Assembly (NCBI GenBank): GCA_035463115.1 | Contig: DATHTO010000085.1 | Span: 1-20,300 of the forward strand | Length of the DNA: 20,300 nucleotides | Reading direction: 5' to 3' | Source: BPGL01 sp035463115 | Lineage (GTDB): Bacteria > Actinomycetota > UBA4738 > HRBIN12 | In this document: positions 6,367 through 13,866 of the stretch, in pieces | Numbering within the stretch: the stretch's first letter is position 1 | Layout: each line of letters opens with the position of its first letter | Notes under the pieces: model-generated | Told to the model about the DNA's origin: nothing | Database searches by the model: none | Seen by the model: the letters and a program-made list of their open reading frames with translations, nothing else | Position numbers and translations under genes: made by a program

Positions 6367-7665
6367 TCAGGGGCCCTGTGCGAGCGATGCGGGCTCGGTC
6401 AGCGTCGAGCCGTCGGGGCGTCGGAAGGTCGGCCGGCCGTCGATCATCTCGACGGTGAACCCGCGACGTGCATGGACGAGCCGGTGGTGGCGCCGACACA
6501 GCAGCAACAGGTTGGCGATCGCCGTCGGGCCGCCGTCGGCCCAGTGCCGGACGTGGTGCGCGTCGCACCAGGCCGGAGGCCGGTCGCACCCGGGGAACCG
6601 ACAGTGCCGGTCCCTCGCGACCACGGCGCGCCGGAGCGCGGGTGAGACGATCGACGTGCGCCGGCCGACGTCGAGCGGCTCGGACGCACCGGCCATCACG
6701 ACGCGCAGGACGCTGGCGTCGCACGCCAGCCGGCGCGTCAGGTCCGGCGGCACCGGCCCGACGTGGCCGAGCTCGCTCATGACGCCCACGGTTCCGGGCG
6801 TGCCTCGGACGCGCCGAGCGCTGCGGGCGGAACGGCCGTCGGTCAGCGCATCGAGGCCGACGAGCACCGACACGTGCGGGCGCTCACCACCGATGACGGG
6901 CCGATCGGCGACGTCGAGCCACCCGCGACAGACCTCGCCGAGCGCGTCGACGCGACGTTGCGCCGGCGTCCGACGGTCGGTGTCGTCGCGGTTGCGCGCG
7001 TCGGCGTCGAGCACCGCCCGGAGCGCGGTCAACACCGTTTCGCCCGTCTCGGGGTCGAGGTCGCCGTCGAGCCGCACCATGCCCATGAAGGTCACCGACG
7101 CGCGCAGGGCTCGACGCGTGCGGACCGCCTCTTCACCGTCGGTGAGCCGGTCGCGCTCGACCTGCTGCCGCCAGTACGCGGCCACACGGTGGAGGTCGCC
7201 CATCGAGTGGATCCGCGCTGCCTCGACGAGCTGCGCCTCGTCGTCGCGGAACGCGACCGGGTCGACCTGGCGGATGCGCGTCAGCACGCGCGCCGCCGAC
7301 ATCGACACCTCGCCGTCCTCGAGCGCGCGCCGCGTCGACGGCATGTCGTCGAGCGACCGCGCGACCGCGGCGTCACGCTTGGCCTCGGACCACGTCACTC
7401 GGAACCTCGATGCGATCCACGAGGCGGCCGAGAGGTGTCCGTCGCGCGCGTAGATGCCCCGGCGTTCGATCTCGGCGAGCCGACGGAGCCGCTCGAGCTC
7501 CAGGTCGTGCATCGCTCGCTGCAGCGCCGTGAACCCGTCGACGAGCCGGACGTCGCCGACCTCTGAGAGGTTCTCTCCACGCAGGCCGTCGACCAGCGAC
7601 GTCGCCGCGCGTGCGTGCGCGTGGACGGCCGTGGGCCTTCGATCGGATGCGTCGGACGCGAACAT
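6367..7665 (-). CDS. DUF222 and HNH-nuclease domain protein (13E12-repeat type)
   Basis: The 432-residue product has the N-terminal helical DUF222 domain (ALQRAMHDLELERLRRLAEI, then GHLSAASWIASRFRVTWSEAKR) and a C-terminal HNH endonuclease domain at about 351-402. The HNH part shows RHCRFPGCDRPPAWCDAHHV, then W-x2-GG-x-T, NLLLLCRRHHRLVH, so the metal-site Cys pairs and the His residues are all present. The family is very common in actinobacteria, often in many copies, and was first noticed as the M. tuberculosis REP13E12 proteins. Its role is not established; DNA cleavage or an association with repeats is assumed from the HNH domain. ATG 7665 is the first start; no Shine-Dalgarno sequence is seen and a palindrome lies 4 nt upstream. 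It stands alone between the membrane gene and the sarcosine oxidase operon. Confidence 0.9.
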   Translation of the reverse strand: MFASDASDRRPTAVHAHARAATSLVDGLRGENLSEVGDVRLVDGFTALQRAMHDLELERLRRLAEIERRGIYARDGHLSAASWIASRFRVTWSEAKRDAAVARSLDDMPSTRRALEDGEVSMSAARVLTRIRQVDPVAFRDDEAQLVEAARIHSMGDLHRVAAYWRQQVERDRLTDGEEAVRTRRALRASVTFMGMVRLDGDLDPETGETVLTALRAVLDADARNRDDTDRRTPAQRRVDALGEVCRGWLDVADRPVIGGERPHVSVLVGLDALTDGRSARSARRVRGTPGTVGVMSELGHVGPVPPDLTRRLACDASVLRVVMAGASEPLDVGRRTSIVSPALRRAVVARDRHCRFPGCDRPPAWCDAHHVRHWADGGPTAIANLLLLCRRHHRLVHARRGFTVEMIDGRPTFRRPDGSTLTEPASLAQGP

Positions 7666-7669
7666 CGGT

Positions 7670-7684
7670 TCGACGCTACGTCGA
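7670..7684. promoter_or_regulatory. 15-bp palindrome just upstream of the DUF222-HNH start
   Basis: TCGACG at 7670-7675 and CGTCGA at 7679-7684 form a perfect inverted repeat with a 3-nt centre, starting 4 nt before the ATG. On the - strand it contains TAGCGT, a possible -10 element that would give a nearly leaderless transcript. It could be an operator; no -35 consensus is visible. Confidence 0.35.
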
Positions 7685-7729
7685 GGCGATCGTCCCGTCT
7701 GTGGGCTGCGTCACACTCCGCCCCGGTCC

Positions 7730-7759
7730 GCCGTCGGACGGCCGTCGGTCGAGCGACCG
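7730..7759 (-). terminator. Tandem small inverted repeats after the sarcosine oxidase operon
   Basis: Two adjacent symmetric elements lie about 50 nt past the soxG stop on the - strand: arms GCCGTC/GACGGC around one base at 7730-7742, and CGGTCG/CGACCG with a 2-nt centre at 7746-7759. They are weak candidates for the operon's 3' end; no T tract is present. Confidence 0.3.
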
Positions 7760-7807
7760 CGCGGACGCGGAGCTCCCAGCCAGCTCGCGAGGCGCCGTGT
7801 CGCCGGC

Positions 7808-8371
7808 TCAGCCCACACGGACGAACGCGGCACCGTCGACGAGGAGGTCGACGACGTACCGACCGAACGACGGCCGGACGAGCATCCGCGTCGCATCGTC
7901 GCGGTGCTGCAGCACCACCGGGGCGCGTCCCACCAACGTCTGCGCGCACGACCGTCCGCCCCACGCTCGCGGATGCAGGTCGAGCGGGCATCGGGACGCG
8001 AGCAGATCGTGCCGGCCCGGGCCCGTGAGCTCGACGATCGCCCGGTTCGCGCTCACGTCCACGGCGGCGTGCGCCGTGGTCCCGAGCGCGCTCGCGATCG
8101 TCGCGATGACGTCCGCGGCGGCGCCTCGGCTGATCAGCAGCCACTCGTCGGGGCTGAGCCACAGCGCCTCCGGCTCCTCGCCGACCCAGGTGTTCGGCTC
8201 GAGCGGGATCGGGAACGGCAGCGTCGGCGCCGTCGTCGCTCCTGCGCGGAACGCCACCTGCGAGACGCTCCCGATCTCCCGCGCCGCGACGGAACCATCG
8301 GTGATCGCCCCGATGCGTTCGAGGTCGCCGGCCAGGCTCCCGAGCGGCGGTCGCCGCGACTCAGCCGTCAC
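7808..8371 (-). CDS. soxG: Sarcosine oxidase, gamma subunit
   Basis: The 187-residue product matches the small gamma subunit of heterotetrameric sarcosine oxidase, a GcvT/YgfZ-like fold protein that packs against the alpha subunit. Family marks are EALWLSPDEWLLIS in the middle, AAVDVSANRAIVELTGPGRHDLLASRCPLDLHP, where the DVS and GP-x-R-D-LL-x2-G/R-C-PLDLHP segment is typical, and the C-terminal SFGRYVVDLLVDGA. Start GTG 8371 lies inside the 3' end of soxA (11-nt overlap), so the subunits are translationally coupled. It is the last gene of the operon. Length is within the normal range of about 180-210 residues. Confidence 0.93.
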   Translation of the reverse strand: MTAESRRPPLGSLAGDLERIGAITDGSVAAREIGSVSQVAFRAGATTAPTLPFPIPLEPNTWVGEEPEALWLSPDEWLLISRGAAADVIATIASALGTTAHAAVDVSANRAIVELTGPGRHDLLASRCPLDLHPRAWGGRSCAQTLVGRAPVVLQHRDDATRMLVRPSFGRYVVDLLVDGAAFVRVG

Positions 8372-11042
8372 GCCGACGATCCTCCGGATCCCAGAAGACG
8401 GGCGCGACGACCTCGCAGGGCGCGGCCCCGGACGCCGTCGCGGCGTGGACCGTCGACCCGAGGCGCGCGCGGCCGTCGCGGATCATCGCGAGCGCGAACG
8501 TGCGCCCGAGCGCCGCGCTCCGGTAGCTCGACGTGACGTGACCGAGCGTCGGCACCGGCCGCGCCGGCGACGCCGCGTCGTCGACCTCCGTGGCCGCACG
8601 TCCGTCGACGAGATGCGCACCTTCCGGCAACCGCAGGTCGCGATCGATCGGCAGGAGGCCGACGAGCTGCTTGCGATCCGGTCGGGACGTGTCGGGCCGG
8701 GACAGCGACCGGCGACCGACGAAGTCGGAGTCATCGCGCCGCACGATCCACGACATCCCCAGATCGTCGGGCGTCACCGTTCCGTCGGTGTCCTGTCCGA
8801 CGATGACGTAGCCCTTCTCGGCGCGCAGGACGTGCATCGCCTCGGTCCCGTACGGCGTGATGCCGAAGGGCGCGCCCGCCCGCATCACGGTCTCCCAGAC
8901 GTGCGCGACGTGCCGGCCGTCGACGTGGAGCTCGTACGAGAGCTCGCCGGTGAAGCTGACGCGCGCGATGCGCGTCGGGACGCCGGCGACCGTTCCGTCG
9001 CGCCAGGCCATGAACGGGAAGGCGTCCGCCGACAGATCGACGTCGCATCCGGCGGCCGCCACGACGTCGCGTGCCCGTGGACCTCCGACCGCGACCGTGC
9101 CCCATTGCTCCGTGACGCTCGTGCAGTACACGCGCAGGTCCGGCCATTCGGTCTGGAGCCATTCCTCGAAGCGGTCCAGCACCGTCGAGGCGCCACCCGT
9201 CGTCGTGGTCACCAGGAACCGGTCGTCGGTCACGCGCATCGCGACGCCGTCGTCCATCACCATGCCGTCGAGACCGAGCATCAACCCGTAGCGGATCCGT
9301 CCGACCGCGAGCGTGGACATCCGGTTCGTGTACATCCGATCGAGGAACGTCGCGGCGTCGGGACCCGTGACGTCGATCGTGCCGAGCGTAGAGGCGTCGA
9401 GCACCCCGACGGACTCGCGGACGGCACGGCATTCACGGAAGACCGCAGCGTCGAGATCCTCGCCGTCGCGGGGGAAGGACCACGGTCGTTTCCACTGGCC
9501 GACGTTCTCGAACACGGCGCCGTGGTCGACGTGCCAGTCGTGGATCGGCGTCGTCCGGGCCGGATCCAGGAGCGCACCGCGGTCGCGGCCGGCGAGCGCC
9601 GCGTACGACACCGGAACGGCGGGCGGTCGCGCGTTCGTCGGCCCCTGTGCGCCGAGCGCCTCGCCGAGCGCGTCGTTCACGATCGCGGCCGTGAGCGCGC
9701 CGCTCGTGCGCCCCTGGTCGATCGCCGTGCCGATGTAGGTCCGCCGCTTCACGTGCTCGACGCTCCGCAGGCCGGTCTCGACCGACGCCACGACGTCGGC
9801 GACGGTCTGATCCCGCTGTAGGTCGACGTAGTGCCGCGTCAGGTCCTCGGCGGGCGTGAACGCGTACGGCACGCTCGTCGGCAGGCCCTCGCCGGTCGCC
9901 GTTCCGACCACCTCGAGCCGGTCCGGCGCGTCGCCGGTCGGGACCCACCCGGCGAGCGCCTCGTCGTAGCGGAGCCCGCCGCCGATGGCTCGGTACAGGT
10001 GGCTGTTCGGATGCCACCCGCCGCTCACGGCGACGAGGTCGGCCTCGACGCGCCGCTCCGTGCCGTCGGGCGCGACGAGCACCGCGGCCTCCACCCGGCG
10101 GTCGCCGTCGACGGCCGCGACGGCCCACCCGTCGAGGACCTCGAACCCGTCGGCGCGCGCCGCCTGGCCGGTGGGTCCACCTGGTGCGACGTCGACGATC
10201 GCGACGACGTCGGCGCCGGCGTCGCGCAGCGCTCGAGCCGTGCCGTAGGCCCAGTGGTTCGTCGTGAAGACGACCGCGCGCTCGCCGCACAGGACGCCGA
10301 AGCGCTCGAGGTAGACCCGGACCGCTCCAGCCAGCATGACGCCGGGACGGTCGCCGTCGGCGAACGCGATCGGCCGTTCGATCGCCCCGGTCGCGAGCAC
10401 GACCCGGCGCGCCCGCACGTGCCAGATCCGATCGGCGGCGGTCGTCCGCTCATGGAGGATGACGTAGCCGTCGTCGTACACGCCCAGCGCCGTGGTCGAC
10501 GCGAGCATCGTGACGTCGTCCTCGCAGGCGAGCCGTTCGGCGGTGGTGGTCGCGTCGCCGTCAGGCAGCGCGCCGCCCCACCACGCGCGGTCGTGCGCCA
10601 CGATCACGCGATCGCCGCGCGATGCGGCGTCGGCGGCCGCGGCGAGACCGGCGCCACCGCCTCCCACGACGAGCGTCTCGACGTGCGCGTGCCGATGATC
10701 GGCCGGGCGCGTCGGCGGCGGATCGAGCGGCAGGCGCCCGACGCCGGGACGTCCGTGCGCCGAGAGGCCGCGCACGAGGTCGACCATCGTCGCCGGAACG
10801 ATCGGCTCGAACCACGGAGCCGTGAGCTCCACGAACGCGTTCGGTTCCTCGACGCCGGCCGAGAAGACCCCGCGTGGTCGTCCCTCGATCGGCGACGGGG
10901 CGACGACGCCCACGCCGTTCGCGAGCAGAGCGCTCGCGAGGGTGTCGCCTGCCCGGCCTTCGAACGCGCCGCCGTCGAACGTGAACGGGACCGGTGTCGC
11001 GCGATCGACCACGCCCCATCCGTCGACGCGTCGCGACGTCAC
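8361..11042 (-). CDS. soxA: Sarcosine oxidase, alpha subunit
   Basis: The 893-residue product has the full layout of the alpha subunit. Residues 1-110 form a ferredoxin-like domain (PFTFDGGAFEGRAGDTLASALLANG, then SPIEGRPRGVFSAGVEEPNAFVEL) that lacks cluster cysteines, as is normal. A dinucleotide fold follows with VVGGGGAGLAAAADAASRGDRV at about 125-146, the site for NAD+. From about 505 comes the GcvT-like, THF-binding half (VRESVGVLDASTLGTIDVTGPDAATFLDRMYTN, GELSYELHV, RAEKGYVIVGQDTDG), ending PVFWDPEDRRRDG. This half catches the methylene group as 5,10-methylene-THF. The protein is somewhat shorter than the roughly 960-1000 residues of characterised enzymes. GTG 11042 overlaps the soxD stop by 4 nt, and soxG overlaps its end. 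Confidence 0.95.
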   Translation of the reverse strand: MTSRRVDGWGVVDRATPVPFTFDGGAFEGRAGDTLASALLANGVGVVAPSPIEGRPRGVFSAGVEEPNAFVELTAPWFEPIVPATMVDLVRGLSAHGRPGVGRLPLDPPPTRPADHRHAHVETLVVGGGGAGLAAAADAASRGDRVIVAHDRAWWGGALPDGDATTTAERLACEDDVTMLASTTALGVYDDGYVILHERTTAADRIWHVRARRVVLATGAIERPIAFADGDRPGVMLAGAVRVYLERFGVLCGERAVVFTTNHWAYGTARALRDAGADVVAIVDVAPGGPTGQAARADGFEVLDGWAVAAVDGDRRVEAAVLVAPDGTERRVEADLVAVSGGWHPNSHLYRAIGGGLRYDEALAGWVPTGDAPDRLEVVGTATGEGLPTSVPYAFTPAEDLTRHYVDLQRDQTVADVVASVETGLRSVEHVKRRTYIGTAIDQGRTSGALTAAIVNDALGEALGAQGPTNARPPAVPVSYAALAGRDRGALLDPARTTPIHDWHVDHGAVFENVGQWKRPWSFPRDGEDLDAAVFRECRAVRESVGVLDASTLGTIDVTGPDAATFLDRMYTNRMSTLAVGRIRYGLMLGLDGMVMDDGVAMRVTDDRFLVTTTTGGASTVLDRFEEWLQTEWPDLRVYCTSVTEQWGTVAVGGPRARDVVAAAGCDVDLSADAFPFMAWRDGTVAGVPTRIARVSFTGELSYELHVDGRHVAHVWETVMRAGAPFGITPYGTEAMHVLRAEKGYVIVGQDTDGTVTPDDLGMSWIVRRDDSDFVGRRSLSRPDTSRPDRKQLVGLLPIDRDLRLPEGAHLVDGRAATEVDDAASPARPVPTLGHVTSSYRSAALGRTFALAMIRDGRARLGSTVHAATASGAAPCEVVAPVFWDPEDRRRDG

Positions 11043-11320
11043 GACGCGAGCTCCGGCGGGTCCTCGTCGAGGCGATACGTCGCGACGAACCGGTGCGTCG
11101 CGGTGTCACGCACGGCGTTGAACCAGCGACGGCAGCCGGCCGTGTGGAACCAGCGCTCGCGCCACGGCCCCTTCGGGTTGTCACGCATGAACAGGAAGTC
11201 GGCCCACTCGCGATCGGAGAGCGCCGACGGATCGTGCGGGTAGGCGACGTGGGCCTGCCCTCCGTACCGGAACTCGATCTCGTCGCGTTCGCCGCACCAC
11301 GGACAGCGGATCAGGAGCAC
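11039..11320 (-). CDS. soxD: Sarcosine oxidase, delta subunit (zinc-binding)
   Basis: The 93-residue product is the small zinc subunit. With GTG 11320 as start the ligands fall at C6, C9 (RCPWCG), H59 and C63 (FHTAGC), the same numbers reported for the zinc site of characterised heterotetrameric enzymes. The start choice is thereby supported. Other marks are EIEFRYGGQAHVAYP, DREWADFLFMRDNPKGPWRERWFH and CRRWFNAVRDTATH. GTG 11320 lies 1 nt after the stop of the MmcQ-like gene, and the stop overlaps the soxA start (GTGA). Longer frames upstream of 11320 would read through the MmcQ gene in another frame and are not supported. Confidence 0.94.
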   Translation of the reverse strand: MLLIRCPWCGERDEIEFRYGGQAHVAYPHDPSALSDREWADFLFMRDNPKGPWRERWFHTAGCRRWFNAVRDTATHRFVATYRLDEDPPELAS

Positions 11321-11321
11321 G

Positions 11322-11675
11322 TCAGCTCGCGTCCTGCGCGGCGTCGAACGCGTCGACGGCGCGCTTGCCGGCGGTGAGCCGCCACGCCTCGGTGAGGAGT
11401 TCCGCGAGCTCGTCACGATCGACCGTGGCCAGGCGCGCACCGATCCAGCCGCTCGGCCCGACGTACGGCGGTACCGAGAACGTCTCGGGGTCCATCTGCG
11501 TGAGCGCGCGCTGTTCGTCGTGCGTGCTCTTGATCCAGATCTCGCGTCCCGACTCGGCGAGCATCGCGAAGATCTTGTTCCGCACGCGGAAGGTCGGCGT
11601 CTCCCACGTCTCCTTCTCGACGGTCCCGGGAAGCGCGAGCGCGAGCTTCCGGACGGTGGGAACCCGCACGCCCAT
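11322..11675 (-). CDS. MmcQ/YjbR-family protein inside the sarcosine oxidase operon
   Basis: The 117-residue product matches the MmcQ/YjbR family (CyaY-like double-wing fold). Visible marks are VRKLALALPGTVEKETWETPTFRVRNKIFAML, EIWIKSTHDEQRAL and PPYVGPSGWIGARLATVDRDELAELLTEAWRL, with the conserved W-I-x2-R-L of the family. Members are often called DNA-binding from structure, but no biochemical role is firmly known. ATG 11675 shares one base with the soxB stop (TGATG), and its own stop is 1 nt before the soxD start, so it is locked into the operon. Most sox operons run soxB-soxD-soxA-soxG without such a gene. A role in oxidase assembly or in response to its products is possible but unproven; simple hitch-hiking is the alternative. 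Confidence 0.88.
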   Translation of the reverse strand: MGVRVPTVRKLALALPGTVEKETWETPTFRVRNKIFAMLAESGREIWIKSTHDEQRALTQMDPETFSVPPYVGPSGWIGARLATVDRDELAELLTEAWRLTAGKRAVDAFDAAQDAS

Positions 11676-12874
11676 CAATGCGCGACCGCCGCGGCGCCGT
11701 GCTCGTCGATCAGCGTGCCCGTCGTGAACCGCTCGAGCGCGTACGGCTCGGCCAACGGACCGGGCTTCCCGTTCGCGAGCGTGTCGGCGAACACCCACCC
11801 GGACCCCGGCGTGGCCTTGAACCCGCCGGTTCCCCATCCACAGTTCAGGAACAGCCCGTCGATCGGCGTCGTCCCGATGATCGGGGATGCGTCAGGGCAG
11901 ACGTCGACGATCCCGGCCCAGGTTCGGAGCAGCTGGGCGTGCGCGAACATCGGGAAGAGCTCGAGCGCCGCCGCCATCTGGTGCTCGATCACGTGGAACG
12001 ACCCTCGTTGCGCGTAGCCGTTGTACGCGTCGATCCCCGCGCCCATCACGAGCTCGCCCTTGTCGGCCTGCGACACGTAGACGTGCACGGCGTTCGACAT
12101 CACGACGCAGTCCAGGATCGGCTCGTACAGCGCCGAGACCAGCGCCTGCAACGGATGCGACTGCAGCGGCAGGCGGAGATCCACCATCGACGCCAGGACG
12201 CTCGTGTGGCCCGCCGCGACGAGTCCGACCCGGCCGGCGAGGATCCGGCCGCGCGTCGTCTCGACACCGTCGACCCGCCCCTCGTCCCCACGGACGAAGC
12301 CGGTCACCTCCGCGTGCTCGACGATGTCCACGCCGAGCTCGCTGGCTCGCGTCGCGTACGCCCACGCGACCTTGTCGTGGCGCGCGACGCCACCGCGCCG
12401 TTGCAGGGTCGCGCCGAGCACGGGATACCGGACGTCCGGCGAGATGTTCACGATCGGACAGAAGGCCTTCACCTCGTCGGCGGTGAGCCATTCCGCGTCG
12501 ACGCCGTTCAGGCGGTTCGCCTCGACGCGGCGGACGCTCGACCGTACGTCACCGAGGTCGTGCGCGAGGTTCAGCACCCCGCGTTGGGAGAACTGGACGT
12601 CCCAGCCGAGGTCCTCCTCGAGGCCCTCCCAGAGCTTGAGGGAGTGCTCGTAGATCGCGGCGGACTCGTCCCAGAGGTAGTTCGACCGGATGATCGTGGT
12701 GTTCCGCGCCATGTTGCCGCCGCCGAGCCATCCCTTCTCGACGACGCAGACGTCGGTGATCCCGTGGTTCTTCGCGAGGTAGTACGCGGTGGCGAGGCCG
12801 TGGCCTCCTGCGCCGACGATCACGACCTCGTACGAGGCCTTGGGTTCCGTCGCGCGCCAGTACCGTTCCGCCAT
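11675..12874 (-). CDS. soxB: Sarcosine oxidase, beta subunit (catalytic flavoprotein)
   Basis: The 399-residue product is the flavin-bearing catalytic subunit of heterotetrameric sarcosine oxidase, of the DAO/glycine oxidase family. The FAD-binding motif VVIVGAGGHGLATAYYLA sits at about 17-34, followed by VEKGWLGGGNMARNTTIIRSNYLWDESAAIYEHSLKLWE, which is highly typical of SoxB. RRGGVARHDKVAWAY contains H166, at the place of the histidine that carries covalent FMN in characterised enzymes. The C-terminal half has WAGIVDVCPDASPIIG and NCGWGTGGFKATPGSG, the second flavin and substrate region. It oxidises sarcosine to the imine; electrons pass from FAD to FMN to oxygen. ATG 12874 starts the operon, opposite the IclR gene. 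Length is normal. Confidence 0.96.
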   Translation of the reverse strand: MAERYWRATEPKASYEVVIVGAGGHGLATAYYLAKNHGITDVCVVEKGWLGGGNMARNTTIIRSNYLWDESAAIYEHSLKLWEGLEEDLGWDVQFSQRGVLNLAHDLGDVRSSVRRVEANRLNGVDAEWLTADEVKAFCPIVNISPDVRYPVLGATLQRRGGVARHDKVAWAYATRASELGVDIVEHAEVTGFVRGDEGRVDGVETTRGRILAGRVGLVAAGHTSVLASMVDLRLPLQSHPLQALVSALYEPILDCVVMSNAVHVYVSQADKGELVMGAGIDAYNGYAQRGSFHVIEHQMAAALELFPMFAHAQLLRTWAGIVDVCPDASPIIGTTPIDGLFLNCGWGTGGFKATPGSGWVFADTLANGKPGPLAEPYALERFTTGTLIDEHGAAAVAH

Positions 12875-13058
12875 GGGCGCCGGTAGGTTCCTCGACGGAC
12901 CGTTGTGGGGTCAACGCCGCTGGTGCGGCCGCCGCAACGGTGCATCACGCCGGGCCGTCGGAGCCGTTGACAGGCGAAGCCGACCCGGCATAGCGTCGGC
13001 GCTCCGTTGCGGCTCGTGACGCGCGTTGCGGATCGCGGAACATCGCAGCTGGTGAGGG
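12875..13058. promoter_or_regulatory. Divergent control region between soxB and the IclR gene
   Basis: This 184-nt gap must hold promoters for both directions. Rightward, TTGACA at 12967-12972 (perfect -35) and CATAGC at 12989-12994 (weak -10, 16-nt spacer) fit a promoter for the IclR gene. CGTTG/CAACG arms at 12901-12905 and 12912-12916 form an inverted repeat on the soxB side. GTTGCGG occurs at 13006-13012 and 13025-13031 and, on the other strand, at 12932-12938. These are candidate IclR-binding elements; none is a textbook operator. Confidence 0.5.
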
Positions 13059-13847
13059 ATGGGGAACGACGACGACGCCGGCGGTCTGCGCTCGGTCAGC
13101 CGAGCCGTCCGCGCGCTGGAGCTGATCGCCGAGGCCGGCGACATGGGGGTCTCCGAGCTCGGCCGCAAGCTCGACGTCCACAAGGCGACGGCCTCCCGCT
13201 TGCTCGCGACGCTGGCCGATCGCGGCCTCGTCGAACGCGACCCGTTCAGCGAGCGGTACCGCCTCGGCTTCGGGCTGATCCGCCTCGCCGGCGCGGCGAT
13301 GACGGGTCTCGATCTCGTTCGGAGCGCCCGCCCGATCCTCGAGGAGCTCGCCGAACGGACACGGGAGACGGTGAACATCGGTGTCCCGTCGGGCGACGGC
13401 GTCGTCTACATCGATCAGGTGACCGGGTCGCGGGCGATCGTGAGCGTGAACTGGGTGGGACAACGGACGCCGTTGCATTGCACGTCGAACGGCAAGGTGC
13501 TGCTCGCGCACATGGACGACCGCGAGCTCGACGACTACCTGTCGATGCCGCTCGCGCGGATGACGCCGCGCTCGATCGTCGACCCGACGCAGCTCCGTGC
13601 CCAGCTCGACGAGGTCCGTCGCCGCGGATGGGCGCAGACGCTCGAAGAGCTGGAGGAGGGGCTGAACGCCGTCGCCGCGCCGGTGCGCCAGTCCGACGGC
13701 AGGGTCACGGCGGCGCTCAGCGTCAGCGGACCGGCGTTCCGGATGCGGCCGGTCGATCTCCCTCGGATCGCCCTGCTGGCCACCGAGTCGGCGCTCGCCG
13801 TGTCGCGACGGATGGGGTACGTCGAGCGGAGGTTCGCGACGGGATGA
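13059..13847 (+). CDS. IclR-family transcriptional regulator
   Basis: The 262-residue product has the IclR layout. The N-terminal winged helix-turn-helix at about 10-65 reads SVSRAVRALELIAEAGDMGVSELGRKLDVHKATASRLLATLADRGLVERD. The C-terminal effector domain at about 80-250 shows VNIGVPSGDGVVYIDQV, TPLHCTSNGKVLLAHM, and EEGLNAVAAPVRQSDGRVTAALSVSGP, all family signatures. It probably controls the divergent sox operon and perhaps itself and the PLP enzyme behind it; the effector may be sarcosine, betaine or a product, which is inference. ATG 13059 is the only likely start since a stop lies in frame just before it; GGTGAGGG is almost adjacent to the ATG, so the binding site is atypically spaced. 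Confidence 0.93.
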   Translation: MGNDDDAGGLRSVSRAVRALELIAEAGDMGVSELGRKLDVHKATASRLLATLADRGLVERDPFSERYRLGFGLIRLAGAAMTGLDLVRSARPILEELAERTRETVNIGVPSGDGVVYIDQVTGSRAIVSVNWVGQRTPLHCTSNGKVLLAHMDDRELDDYLSMPLARMTPRSIVDPTQLRAQLDEVRRRGWAQTLEELEEGLNAVAAPVRQSDGRVTAALSVSGPAFRMRPVDLPRIALLATESALAVSRRMGYVERRFATG

Positions 13848-13866
13848 ACAGGGGAGGAGGAGCCCG

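Noticed and set aside
5594..7453. A 619-residue + strand frame across the membrane-protein and DUF222 genes
   Set aside because: Composition is low-complexity Arg/Ser/Thr and it spans two recognised - strand genes and their gap.
7611..11243. Long + strand frames opposite soxG, soxA and soxD (up to 736 residues)
   Set aside because: Antisense shadows of the sarcosine oxidase subunits; no domain seen.
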